NCBI GenBank assembly: GCA_028285035.1
Contig: JANQQF010000051.1
Coordinates: forward strand, 1 to 64,000
Origin: Phycisphaerae bacterium
Lineage (GTDB): Bacteria > Chloroflexota > Anaerolineae > 4572-78 > J111
Direction: 5' to 3'
DNA length: 64,000 bases
Below are positions 1-8,761 of this stretch, piece by piece; position 1 is the first letter of the stretch, and the number at the start of each line of letters is the position of its first letter. Under the pieces are notes generated by a model that saw only the letters and a list, made by a program, of their open reading frames with translations, was not told the origin of the DNA and made no database searches. The position numbers and the translations under genes were made by a program.

Positions 1-2
1 GG

Positions 3-740
3 CAGCAGCTCCAGCAGGTTGACACCCTGAAGAAACAAAACAAAACCTTGAGCGAAAAGGTTAAACAAATCGGCACCCAAAAACGAGAGGCAACCCAGAC
101 CCTGCAAACCACCACTCGAGAACGAAATACGCTCAAAAAGCAGGTCGAGACGTTACAAAAAGAAAACCAGACCTTACGAGATCAGCCCGAGTTAGGGCAT
201 CTACAAAAAGCCAACAGTTTGATGGAAAACAAAATTGGGACATTGGAGCACAAGATTCAAACTCAGGGCGAGACCTTAACCTTGGTTAAAGCTGAAAATG
301 AGCAGTTAACCGCTATGGTTGAGGAACAAGTGAAAATTATTCAGCGGCTACAAGCTGAATTTGAATGGCTCACGCAAGAGGAGGAGGAAATGTCAGCCTG
401 TAGCATCTGTCTGGATGAGGATGCCTGCCCCTTCCGAGTACTCATTGTCGGTGGTCTCAACACTTTACGACCCCATTACCAAAACCTCGTCGAAAGTGGT
501 GGCGGTGAGTTCAAGTATTTCGACACTCTCAACGGCAGTAGTGAGCGCAATTTACGCCCCATGATTGGCTGGGCCGATGTCATTTTGTGCCCTATTGATT
601 TTAACAGCCATCGGGCCTGTTTGAGTGTAAAAAAGCTGTGCAAGAAGATGCAGAAGCCTTACAAAATGCTTACTAACTCCAGTATTAGTGGGGTCTCGCG
701 TGTTTTGGAAAATGTGTCGGTTGATTTAGTTGTTGCTTGA
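3..740 (+). CDS. DUF2325 protein with long coiled coil, 5'-truncated
   Basis: The reading frame is already open at base 3, so the start lies upstream of the window. The first ~125 visible residues are a Gln/Glu/Lys-rich coiled coil (KKQVETLQKENQTL and similar heptads). A short Cys-containing linker (CSICLDEDACPF) follows. The C-terminal ~95 residues match a DUF2325 domain, starting at VLIVGGLNTLRPHYQ and including DVILCPIDFNSH and SVKKLCKKMQKPYK. DUF2325 has no established activity; its fold is thought to resemble receiver or Rossmann-like domains. A TTG at 48 lies in frame but is not a convincing start. The next gene begins 125 bases downstream, so this is probably a separate unit. Confidence 0.8.
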   Translation, partial: QQLQQVDTLKKQNKTLSEKVKQIGTQKREATQTLQTTTRERNTLKKQVETLQKENQTLRDQPELGHLQKANSLMENKIGTLEHKIQTQGETLTLVKAENEQLTAMVEEQVKIIQRLQAEFEWLTQEEEEMSACSICLDEDACPFRVLIVGGLNTLRPHYQNLVESGGGEFKYFDTLNGSSERNLRPMIGWADVILCPIDFNSHRACLSVKKLCKKMQKPYKMLTNSSISGVSRVLENVSVDLVVA

Positions 741-864
741 AGTAAGTCGGTAATTAGTCATTGATAAATAGTCATTCAGGTAACTGTTCGACCTTCTACA
801 AAAAGTAAGAAAAACGTTGATACCTGATTCGGGTATGACACAAACCAGAAAAGGAAATCTTATC

Positions 865-1398
865 ATGCAACCAAACATTGGCTTGATTTACGGCACGACC
901 ACTGGCACCACAGAGCGTATTGCCCACCAAATTCAGCAGACGTGGCAGGCGCAAAGCGGGCTGACCTTGCCAATGTTCGACATCGCGTATGTCGAAGAAC
1001 TCTCGATGTTGCTCGACTTCGATATGCTCATCGTAGGGGTACCGACCTGGAAGGTGGGCGAGTTACAATGTGACTGGCTCGATGTCTTTCCGGCTCTGGA
1101 CACGCTCAACCTTTGGGGGAAGCGGGTGGCGATGTTTGGTTTGGGCGACCAGTACAATTTTGAGAAGAACTTTCAAGATGCACTCGGCATCTTGGGCCGA
1201 AAATTCAGAGCGTGCGGGGCCGACCTAATCGGCTTCACCAGCACCAAAGGGTACAAGTTTGAGACCTCATTGGGGGTTGAGAATGGTCAATTTATGGGCT
1301 TGGCCATTGATGATCGGCACCAGCCAGACCAAAACGACATCCGAATTGAAAGCTGGGTCACCCAGCTCATCACCCGGACCAGAGCGGTCCCGGCGTAA
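865..1398 (+). CDS. flavodoxin
   Basis: This is a 177-residue flavodoxin, a small FMN electron carrier that commonly replaces ferredoxin when iron is scarce. The N terminus has the phosphate-binding loop after the first strand (GLIYGTTTGTTERIA), followed by the DMLIVGVPTWKVGELQ and GLGDQYNFEKNF segments that cover the flavin. The length fits long-chain flavodoxins. I start at ATG 865 because AAAGGAAA sits 8 bases upstream; an in-frame TTG at 817 has no such site. A DUF2218 gene follows after 20 bases and the siderophore-binding lipoproteins come next, which fits an iron-starvation unit. That regulation is inferred. Confidence 0.88.
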   Translation: MQPNIGLIYGTTTGTTERIAHQIQQTWQAQSGLTLPMFDIAYVEELSMLLDFDMLIVGVPTWKVGELQCDWLDVFPALDTLNLWGKRVAMFGLGDQYNFEKNFQDALGILGRKFRACGADLIGFTSTKGYKFETSLGVENGQFMGLAIDDRHQPDQNDIRIESWVTQLITRTRAVPA

Positions 1399-1418
1399 TC
1401 ACATTGCAAGGAGAAAAA

Positions 1419-1706
1419 ATGATTGTTACAACAGCTCAATTAAACACGCCAAAGTCGGCCTCGTATCTGAAAAAACTGTGCCACCATTTTCAGATCAAAG
1501 TTCCGGTTGTGTTTAATGAGAAAAAAGGAAGTGTGCAGTTTCCAGCGGGCATGTGCGAGATGATGGTCGAGCCAGAGAGCCTCTTGTTTCGCGTTGAAAC
1601 AGAGAACGAAGCGGGACTGGCTCAAATCAAATACATTTTGGATAGCCACATCGAGCAATTCACCAAGCGTGATCCGCTAAAAATCGAGTGGGCGAATCCT
1701 GCCTAA
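1419..1706 (+). CDS. DUF2218 family protein
   Basis: This is a 95-residue protein that looks like DUF2218: an N-terminal hydrophobic/basic stretch (SYLKKLCHHFQIKV), then a single compact domain around GSVQFPAGMCEMMVEPESL and a C-terminal helix ending in EWANPA. I recall members beside siderophore and iron-transport genes, but no reaction is established. ATG 1419 is preceded by AAGGAG at 1408-1413. Its last 20 bases overlap an alternative upstream frame of the next gene, but the next gene's supported start (1727) lies 20 bases downstream. It is very likely co-transcribed with the flavodoxin and the first binding protein. Confidence 0.75.
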   Translation: MIVTTAQLNTPKSASYLKKLCHHFQIKVPVVFNEKKGSVQFPAGMCEMMVEPESLLFRVETENEAGLAQIKYILDSHIEQFTKRDPLKIEWANPA

Positions 1707-1726
1707 TCAAAATTGAGGAGAAAAGC

Positions 1727-4696
1727 GTGTTCAACAAAAAATTTATAGCCCTATTTGTTCTGTTGTTGTTACTAATATCAGCCTGTCAGGGGGCAGAACC
1801 GACTGTCTCAGAACCGGCAGAGGAGGCACCAGCCGAAGCGGCGGAAGAGGGTGCTGAGATCGCAGAAAAGGCCGAGGTTGTTGAAGAAGAAGCTGAGGCG
1901 ATGGAAGAAGAGGCCGAGATAGCCGAGATGCGGACCATCACTGATGCGATGGGGCGAGAGGTGTCCATCCCTGTTGATCCCCAGCGAATTGTAGTGATGT
2001 CGGAGATCGACCTCGACAGTTTGCTGGCCTTGGGCGTTACCCCGGTTGGGGCACCCAATGGACGCGGGCAGCAAACCTTACCCACCTATATGTTACCATT
2101 GATTGAGGGTAAAACGACCTCCATCGGGGGCCTCGGCGAACCTAATCTGGAAACCGTTCTTAATCTGGAGCCAGACCTGATTGTTTACTCCGATCCTTGG
2201 GGTGCCCTGGCGGAGCGGATTCCTGAGATGGAAGAAATCGCCCCGGTCGTTGTCCCCTATGTTGATGAAGGCGATTGGCACTGGAAATCAGTTTTCACCG
2301 CCGTGGCGGATGTCTTGGATAAGTCAGCTGAAGCGGACGCATGGTTTGAAGGATATGTGGCGCAAACGGCGGCGATCGGCGAGCAACTTTCCGACGAGGT
2401 ACGCGAGGTCAGCATTGTCCGCTGGATGGGCGATGGTCCTCGCATCCTGCTGTCCAACGCTTTTTCCAGCGATGTTCTGTCCGATGTTGGCTTTATCCGA
2501 CCTGACTATCAACTTGATCTAGCGGGTAGCCACCCGGTTCACACAGATGTCATCAATATGGAGCAAATCGAGGTCGTAGATGCGGATATCGTCTTTGCCG
2601 GTGGCCTCAATCCTGAAGGCGATACAGCGATGCAGGAAGCCCTGGAAAATCCGCTGGTGCAAAGTTTTTCATCGGTTCAAAATGGTCATCTTTTTACGGT
2701 TGATGGCCTAGCCTGGAGCAGCACCGGTGGCCCAACAGCGGCCTTGGTCGTGTTGGCCGATGTGGAAGATGCCCTCGGTCAAGCTGCTGGGGCAATGGAT
2801 CAAGGGGAAATGGTTGCGATGGAGACCCGCCTGGTTACACACGCCTATGGAGAGATTGAGGTGCCAGCCAGCCCACAGCGAATCGTTGCCCTTGATGAGG
2901 GAACAATGACGGATCTCATTGCCTTGGGGATTACCCCCGCTGGGGTACATGATTGGGGGAACCGAGACTTCGCACTCTTTCTCAACGTTGATCCGGCGAC
3001 AATCCCCAGCGTCGGCACCCCAGACGGGCCAAACTTTGAGGCAATGCTCAATCTTGAGCCGGATCTCATTATTGGCCGGACAGAAGAACTCGAATGGTAT
3101 CCAGAAGAGATGCGTGAGAGTTTGGAGGCAATTGGCACCACTGTCTTTAGCCCTAACCCTAGCGCCGATTGGCAGTCCCACTTGGCATTTTTAGGGGAAG
3201 TTGTTAACAAAGAGGCGGAAGCGAGTGCGCTGCTTGAGGTCTATGATACACGGCTCGAAGAGTTTAAGGCGGCTTGGGAGGCCAGCGGCAATAATGAGAC
3301 AATTGCGATTATACGCAGCCGAGCGGACGCCTTCAACATCTATAACAAAGAGTCCTTTATCGCAGAAACGGCAAAATCAGCAGGACTAACCATGCCAGAG
3401 AGCTTTGACGAGATGGAGGCCTGGAATACGATCTCGGTTGAACAAATCGATATGGTGACTGCGGACAATCTCTTCGTGATGGCCCGCAATGAGGATGAGG
3501 CGCAGGCCTTTGTCGACATGGTCAATGGGCCGCTGTGGCAGGTTATCCCGGCGGTCGCCAAAGATCAGGCGTATCAGGTCAACTGGAGCGTCTGGGTGGC
3601 TGGCTGGAACTCGGTTGGGGCGCAGCTCGTTCTCGACGATTTCTTCTTTTTCTTGCTCGACTCCCAACCATCAACCCCAAATCCACTTGAATACCTCTTG
3701 GTCGATGGCTTCGGTCCCCAATTTGACGTTGTCCGGTTTGGCGGAGAAGCCCTTCCAACACCATCAGAGACAGCTGCTGCAATCGGCGGTGAGTGTGAGG
3801 CTGGCTTCCGGCCGTTTGAACATTTTGCAGGCATAACCTGCGTACCGGAAGAACCGCAGCGAGTGGTGACCCTGCAAGACCAGAACGCACTGCTGCCGCT
3901 GTGGGAGCTAGATTTTCGCAACATTGCTGGCTCGGCAGGCAGGCTGAATGATGATGGCTCTTTTTATTACAGACGAATGCAGGGGTTTGATACATCAGGT
4001 ATCGAGTTTGTCGGCTCCTATGGTGAACCAAATCTGGAAACTATTCTAACCCTACAGCCAGACTTGATTGTGGGTAATCAATTTCTGATTGACAACTACG
4101 ACCTCTACTCGGAAATTGCGCCTACGGTTCTGATCGAAGTGTTAACTCAGCCATTGGAAGATAGTTCAGCTAATTTTGCCGCGCTGGTGGGCCGTGAAGC
4201 CGAGCTAGCAGAACTTCAGGAGGCGTATGAGGCTCGCGTCGTTGAACTACGTGAAGCGATTGGGGAGCCTTCAGAGATCACCGTCTCACTCATTCAGTGG
4301 GGTGCGGGTGGCGGTGCCGAACCGGGCCAGTTTTACGTGGAAGAAGGTGGGGCCGTGATTACAGTATTAAATGATCTAGGCTTTGACCGCCCCGCCAATC
4401 AGATCGGTGTGCCAGAGCGCACTTTCTACAGTCTTGAACTGCTACCAGAACACGATGGCGATGTCATACTGCGGCCCTACTTCACCCCAGAAGAAATCGA
4501 TAACGATGAGGCATCAGTTTTCAAAGACTCACCGATTTGGGGCCAACTCAATGCAGTGCAAAAAGGGCAGGCGTTTGACGTGCCGGGCGATCAGTGGTTT
4601 GGCGCAGCGTACACACCTCGCTTCCGAGCACTCGACGCCTTGGAAGCGTTACTTGTCGATCAGGAAATCGATACAAGTTGGGAGGCGGTGGAGTAG
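1727..4696 (+). CDS. giant lipoprotein with three tandem ferric-siderophore-type binding domains
   Basis: A 989-residue exported lipoprotein. GTG 1727 follows GAGGAG and gives a short signal peptide ending in the lipobox LISAC (Cys20). An acidic Ala/Glu linker spans about residues 21-67. Three complete periplasmic-binding-protein repeats of the BtuF/FecB (Peripla_BP_2) type follow, at about 68-364, 365-685 and 689-989. Each opens with a '(V/I)P..PQRIV' strand and has an EPNLE..L.L.PDLI(V/I) motif (degenerate in repeat 2). Each ends with the 'VQ.G..F.V' region. The usual family length is about 300-350 residues with one domain, so this is a triple fusion. The role is presumably capture of iron-siderophore or heme-like ligands at the cell surface. 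No FecCD permease lies nearby. Confidence 0.88.
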   Translation: MFNKKFIALFVLLLLLISACQGAEPTVSEPAEEAPAEAAEEGAEIAEKAEVVEEEAEAMEEEAEIAEMRTITDAMGREVSIPVDPQRIVVMSEIDLDSLLALGVTPVGAPNGRGQQTLPTYMLPLIEGKTTSIGGLGEPNLETVLNLEPDLIVYSDPWGALAERIPEMEEIAPVVVPYVDEGDWHWKSVFTAVADVLDKSAEADAWFEGYVAQTAAIGEQLSDEVREVSIVRWMGDGPRILLSNAFSSDVLSDVGFIRPDYQLDLAGSHPVHTDVINMEQIEVVDADIVFAGGLNPEGDTAMQEALENPLVQSFSSVQNGHLFTVDGLAWSSTGGPTAALVVLADVEDALGQAAGAMDQGEMVAMETRLVTHAYGEIEVPASPQRIVALDEGTMTDLIALGITPAGVHDWGNRDFALFLNVDPATIPSVGTPDGPNFEAMLNLEPDLIIGRTEELEWYPEEMRESLEAIGTTVFSPNPSADWQSHLAFLGEVVNKEAEASALLEVYDTRLEEFKAAWEASGNNETIAIIRSRADAFNIYNKESFIAETAKSAGLTMPESFDEMEAWNTISVEQIDMVTADNLFVMARNEDEAQAFVDMVNGPLWQVIPAVAKDQAYQVNWSVWVAGWNSVGAQLVLDDFFFFLLDSQPSTPNPLEYLLVDGFGPQFDVVRFGGEALPTPSETAAAIGGECEAGFRPFEHFAGITCVPEEPQRVVTLQDQNALLPLWELDFRNIAGSAGRLNDDGSFYYRRMQGFDTSGIEFVGSYGEPNLETILTLQPDLIVGNQFLIDNYDLYSEIAPTVLIEVLTQPLEDSSANFAALVGREAELAELQEAYEARVVELREAIGEPSEITVSLIQWGAGGGAEPGQFYVEEGGAVITVLNDLGFDRPANQIGVPERTFYSLELLPEHDGDVILRPYFTPEEIDNDEASVFKDSPIWGQLNAVQKGQAFDVPGDQWFGAAYTPRFRALDALEALLVDQEIDTSWEAVE

Positions 4697-4845
4697 TGGA
4701 CGGTGAGATTGGCCCCTATCCCCCAATCTCTTTACGGAAAGCGTTGGAGGGGTAAAAAGGCAAAACGTTGAAACGAAGAACGTTGGAACGATAAAACAGA
4801 AAGCGCTCTAATGCTCCAACGTTTCAAAGATTAGGAGAAACGAAG
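4697..4845 (+). other. spacer between the two giant lipoprotein genes
   Basis: This is a 149-base spacer with no open frame of note. It holds several copies of an AACGTTG word (AAAACGTTGAAACG, GAACGTTGGAACG) and an inverted partner, CCAACGTTTCAAAG, near 4816-4829. The structure could form a hairpin or be a regulatory leader, but there is no T-run after it. AGGAG just before 4846 is the ribosome site of the next gene. Confidence 0.35.
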
Positions 4846-5640
4846 ATGAGAGAAAACAGAATAAGCAATTTGACCTTATGGCTGATCCTACTGGCGTTAG
4901 CAATGTTGCTGACCGCCTGTAGCAACCAGCCTATTGAAGAAGCCCCGGCTGAGGAAGCGGTGGAAGAAAGCACTGAAGTTGTGGAAGAGGAAGAGATGGC
5001 CGCTGAAGAAGAAGCTGAGGCCATGGAAGAACAGGCTACGGAGGAGATGGCCGCTGAAGAAGAGGAAGTGGCCTCAGCGGGTGGTCGGTATCAAGTGCCT
5101 GGTTTCCCCCCGTTTGCCGAAGCCCCACCCATGCTAGAAATCCTGGAAGATCGGGGGGATACCCTGCTGGTTAAGCATCTTTACGGTGAAACCGAGATTC
5201 CCAAAAATCCGCAGCGCGTTTACACTGACGCTTCAATTTTCCCTTCAGCTGTGACCCTTGATCTGCCTTTGGTCGGCACGCAGTTTTATCCAGATATGCC
5301 TAACCTGCCCAACTGGGACTCTTATGTGGATGGGGTAGAGGCGGTTCCGATTGTTAGCTACGACTTTAATTATGAAGAGGTTCTGTCGCTCGATCCAGAT
5401 TTGATCATCGCTTATGGTAACTTCTTCTGGACCGACACCGATCCCCAAACGACCTATGAAAACGCGAGCCAAATCGCGCCGACCATTGTTCTGAATGACG
5501 ATCCGGTCGCCTTTTTCGAGCAGGCAGTCCTCGACCTTGGTACGCTGTTTAGCAAAGACATGGCGACTGAGGTCGATTCTTTGAATACCGAGAGGCAGCC
5601 TGCCAGCCGCTCCGCGACAAGTTTGGCGACGATACGGTAG
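4846..5640 (+). CDS. N-terminal part of a frameshifted four-domain siderophore-binding lipoprotein
   Basis: This is the first 264 codons of a second giant binding protein. ATG 4846 follows GATTAGGAGAAAC. The signal peptide ends in the lipobox LLTAC (Cys25), followed by an acidic Glu/Ala linker to about residue 85. The first half of a binding domain comes next (ETEIPKNPQRVYTDAS, LSLDPDLIIAYGN). Around 5580-5600 the frame breaks. After TEVDSLNT the sequence becomes nonsense and stops at 5640, whereas the -1 frame continues as YREAACQPLRDKFGDD, the natural continuation of the domain. A single missing base in this stretch explains it. It could be a real mutation or a sequence error. No canonical slippery heptamer is visible. 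Confidence 0.75.
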   Translation: MRENRISNLTLWLILLALAMLLTACSNQPIEEAPAEEAVEESTEVVEEEEMAAEEEAEAMEEQATEEMAAEEEEVASAGGRYQVPGFPPFAEAPPMLEILEDRGDTLLVKHLYGETEIPKNPQRVYTDASIFPSAVTLDLPLVGTQFYPDMPNLPNWDSYVDGVEAVPIVSYDFNYEEVLSLDPDLIIAYGNFFWTDTDPQTTYENASQIAPTIVLNDDPVAFFEQAVLDLGTLFSKDMATEVDSLNTERQPASRSATSLATIR

Positions 5641-5684
5641 CCCTGTACATCCTCTGGGACGGGACACCCTCGTTACAAGGAATC

Positions 5685-8684
5685 GTGTGGGACAGCGACG
5701 GTAAATTTGTCAATGTAGCCGACTCATACTGGCTCTACGGCCTATGTCGCATCAACCCACCGTCAAACTTACCAGACCTCGTTGGTAATGAATTTGCCCT
5801 CGATATTTCTGAGGAGTTAATTGATAAGGTCGAGGCTGATCACATTATCGTGTCAGCCGTCGGTGAAGATGATACACTTCAGCGCGAATTGCTGGCAAGC
5901 CCGCTGTGGCAAGCCCTACCTGCCGTCCAGAACGATCAGGCGTACATTGTTCAATACTTCTCCTCATACAGCTACGAGGTCGCCTTTGCCGCCATCAATG
6001 CTGCTGTCGAAGGAGTTTTGGGCAACGAGGTTGATACGGCATCTGTAACGAATGGCGAAATGCGGACCATCACCGATGCAGCGGGCAATGAAATCGAAAT
6101 CCCGGCCAATCCGCAACGAATTGTCACCCTAACCGAAATGGACCTCGATAGCGCGCTGGCTCTTGGGGTTACGCCAGTTGGCTCGGTGAATGGACGGGGC
6201 CAACAAACCTTGCCCTCCTATCTACTCGACCAAACCGAGGGCGTGGAGTCCATCGGCTCGATTGGGGAGCCAAACCCCGAGGTCATCGCCTCGCTCGATC
6301 CTGATTTGATTATCGTGGGCAGCCCCATTCCGCCCGTTCAGGCCTTGCTGCCCGCTTTGGCCGAAATTGCACCTGTGGCGGTCACCTTCGCGGGGCCTGG
6401 CACAAGCTGGCAGGATGCGCTCACGGGCGTGGCTGATGTGCTGGGTCGAACTGATGAGGCCGAGGCTTTCATTGCCGACTATGACGCTCGTGTTGCCAAT
6501 ATCAATGCCAGCCTCCCAGCCGATTTTAGCGAAGCCAGCATCATCCGCTGGAACCCTGACGGTCCGGTGGTAATGCTCCCCAACGCCTTCTCCAGCGGTG
6601 TCATCGCCGATGTTGGGATTGGCCGCCCCCAAGCTCAAGTTGAGCTACCGGGGGCGCATCCGGTTCACTCGGATGTGATCAGTATGGAGCAAATTCAGGT
6701 CATCGACTCAGATGTCATCTTTGCGGGTGGCCTCAATCCTGATGGAGCCTCAGCACTCAGCACCACCCTCGATGACCCACTGATGCAGGCGCTCTCTGCG
6801 GTACAAAACGATCGCCTGATTGAGGTTGACGGTCTGGTGTGGGGTAGTGTTGGTGGCCCCATCGCGGCCACAACGGTCCTTGATGATGTGGAGGAGGCCA
6901 TCAGCCGTTTCGATGGCACGGCCATGGCTGGAGGTTATCCGCGTGAAGTTGAACACTTCACAGGAACCACGTTGATTGAAGAAAGACCCACCCGAATTTA
7001 TGACATCTCATATCATGGGGCCTGGGTGTTGTATTCATTTGGTGTAGAGCCAATTGCGTATCAAATGCACGCTGATCGCATTGAGCAGTTTATGGCGATG
7101 GGGGAGGCACTCGGCACAGAATTTGAGATGATTGGAATAGGCGAGATAGCCAACCTTGAACTGATCGTCCAGGCAGACCCCGATCTAATTTTGGGAGCAG
7201 AGTACCTTACCAGCGATGTTCGTGAACAGTTAGAAGCGATTGCGCCTGTTGTCGATATCCCTGGTCCGGGTACTGGTGGCTGGCGAGAAAATATTCGTAT
7301 TGTTGGCGACGTGTTGGCGATGGAAGATGAAGCAGAGGCGATCATTGCCGAAGCGGAAAAGGCAGTCGCTGAGTCTTTGAGTGGAAGCAATCTACCAGAC
7401 GATGCGACCTTCGCCTTTGTTTATCCTGGTGTGTTTGATGGTCTAGTCTATGTGTGTGAAGATGAAACATATGCACCCGTTGAACTAATGCTAGCGGCAG
7501 GCTTAGAAATGACCGACACCGTTGCCGGATTAGACGGAGGTGTCTGCACAGGACTATCATTAGAGGTCATTACAGAAACGCTGGCGGACACCGATCTATT
7601 GGTTCTGCTTGGTGCTTGGGGCACAGATGTGAATGACTTCCTGAGTGCGCCGGTTATTTCTGCAATCCCAGCCGTTGAACAAGGTGAATATTATGTAATT
7701 GAAGGACCATCAGTTGAAACAACCGCGATGGACGTTTTTGCCCCTTCGTTAACAGGTGTTATCGTCCCGATACTCGAAGAAATTGGAGCGTCGTACAGCA
7801 CTGGTGATTCTCAATCTAACACAACCATCGAAATCGAACACGAGCTAGGCACCATCACCCTTGATGGTATCCCCGAACGAATCGTTGTGCTGGAATACTC
7901 CTTTGCCGACAACCTAGGCACCTTGGGCGTTGCTCCCGTGGGTTATGCGGTTGATGCTCCCCCTGAGTATGTCCTCACTTTAACTGAGGAACTTGGGGCC
8001 GAAGCTGTAGGCACGCGCAAAGAGCCGAATCTGGAAGCGATAATCGCTCTCAACCCTGATTTCATCATCGCCGACCTACGTCGTCACGAAGCCATCTATG
8101 ATCAGTTGAGCGCCATTGCGCCCACGGTCATTTTCAACAGTCTACGGGGCAGTTATCAGGATCAGTTGGACACCTTTGGCAAGATTGCTCAGGCTTTGGG
8201 TAAAGAGGATGAGGCAGCAGAAATGCTTGATGCGTATCAAACTCGATTTGAAACGGTCGCAGCCGAAACCAACGCTGATGCAGGTGACTTTGTCATTGGT
8301 GTGCTGTGGGCAGATGGTTACACTGCTCACTCCAACGAGAGCTTCATGGGCTCGTTCATCGAGGATATGGGCCGCACAAACGCCCTCGATCCACAAGATG
8401 GCGAAACTCAGTATCTCCTAGACATCGAAGGACTGGCGGCGGTCAACCCCAGCAGCATTGTCATCTTATGCTCCCCTAATGATCAGGCTGTGCTCGACGC
8501 ATGGGAAGAACATCCGGTGTGGCAAGCCTTTGATGCCGTGCAGAACAACCGGGTTTACTTCTTTGACCGCAATCTGTGGTCAAAAGGGCGGGGCTTGATT
8601 GCCTTTGACACAATTTTGGATAACGCAGTTGATAGTGGATTATTGAGCGACAGCGAGAGTAGTACCGCAACTGGCTGTCCGTAA
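5685..8684 (+). CDS. C-terminal part of the frameshifted lipoprotein: rest of domain A plus three more siderophore-binding domains
   Basis: This frame is open from about 5580. GTG 5685 is only a nominal start, since the segment before it (FGDDTVALYILWDGTPSLQ) is clearly part of the same domain. It contains the end of domain A and then three full binding domains, B (from about 6061, MRTITDAAGNEIEIPANPQR), C (from about 6928) and D (from about 7810, LGTITLDGIPERIVVLEYS). Domain B is strikingly similar to domain 1 of the preceding lipoprotein, sharing NGRGQQTLP, HPVH.DVI.MEQI and FAGGLNP. With the frame repaired the protein would have about 1,280 residues and four domains. If the frameshift is real, this part has no signal peptide. 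Confidence 0.75.
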   Translation: MWDSDGKFVNVADSYWLYGLCRINPPSNLPDLVGNEFALDISEELIDKVEADHIIVSAVGEDDTLQRELLASPLWQALPAVQNDQAYIVQYFSSYSYEVAFAAINAAVEGVLGNEVDTASVTNGEMRTITDAAGNEIEIPANPQRIVTLTEMDLDSALALGVTPVGSVNGRGQQTLPSYLLDQTEGVESIGSIGEPNPEVIASLDPDLIIVGSPIPPVQALLPALAEIAPVAVTFAGPGTSWQDALTGVADVLGRTDEAEAFIADYDARVANINASLPADFSEASIIRWNPDGPVVMLPNAFSSGVIADVGIGRPQAQVELPGAHPVHSDVISMEQIQVIDSDVIFAGGLNPDGASALSTTLDDPLMQALSAVQNDRLIEVDGLVWGSVGGPIAATTVLDDVEEAISRFDGTAMAGGYPREVEHFTGTTLIEERPTRIYDISYHGAWVLYSFGVEPIAYQMHADRIEQFMAMGEALGTEFEMIGIGEIANLELIVQADPDLILGAEYLTSDVREQLEAIAPVVDIPGPGTGGWRENIRIVGDVLAMEDEAEAIIAEAEKAVAESLSGSNLPDDATFAFVYPGVFDGLVYVCEDETYAPVELMLAAGLEMTDTVAGLDGGVCTGLSLEVITETLADTDLLVLLGAWGTDVNDFLSAPVISAIPAVEQGEYYVIEGPSVETTAMDVFAPSLTGVIVPILEEIGASYSTGDSQSNTTIEIEHELGTITLDGIPERIVVLEYSFADNLGTLGVAPVGYAVDAPPEYVLTLTEELGAEAVGTRKEPNLEAIIALNPDFIIADLRRHEAIYDQLSAIAPTVIFNSLRGSYQDQLDTFGKIAQALGKEDEAAEMLDAYQTRFETVAAETNADAGDFVIGVLWADGYTAHSNESFMGSFIEDMGRTNALDPQDGETQYLLDIEGLAAVNPSSIVILCSPNDQAVLDAWEEHPVWQAFDAVQNNRVYFFDRNLWSKGRGLIAFDTILDNAVDSGLLSDSESSTATGCP

Positions 8685-8698
8685 TCTAAAGAATAAAA

Positions 8699-8734
8699 TT
8701 AAGGAGTCCGAAAATGCATTTTCGGACTCCTTAA
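8699..8734 (+). terminator. perfect 36-base palindrome, probable terminator
   Basis: The stem is TTAAGGAGTCCGAAAATG against its exact complement, so the palindrome has no mismatch over 36 bases. It begins 14 bases after the lipoprotein stop codon and 27 bases before the nitroreductase start. The loop is minimal. The right arm ends in CCTTAAT rather than a long T-run, so termination would depend mostly on stem strength. It is symmetric and could act in both directions. Confidence 0.65.
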
Positions 8735-8761
8735 TGAGAGCTATTTCTAAAGGAGCTATTT

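Noticed and set aside
2708..3181. Long minus-strand frame inside the first giant lipoprotein gene
   Set aside because: It has no ribosome site and lies antisense to a well-supported binding domain. It is a by-product of codon bias.
5575..5600. Programmed frameshift in the second giant lipoprotein
   Set aside because: No X-XXY-YYZ heptamer or clear downstream structure is present. A simple one-base loss or sequence error is more likely.
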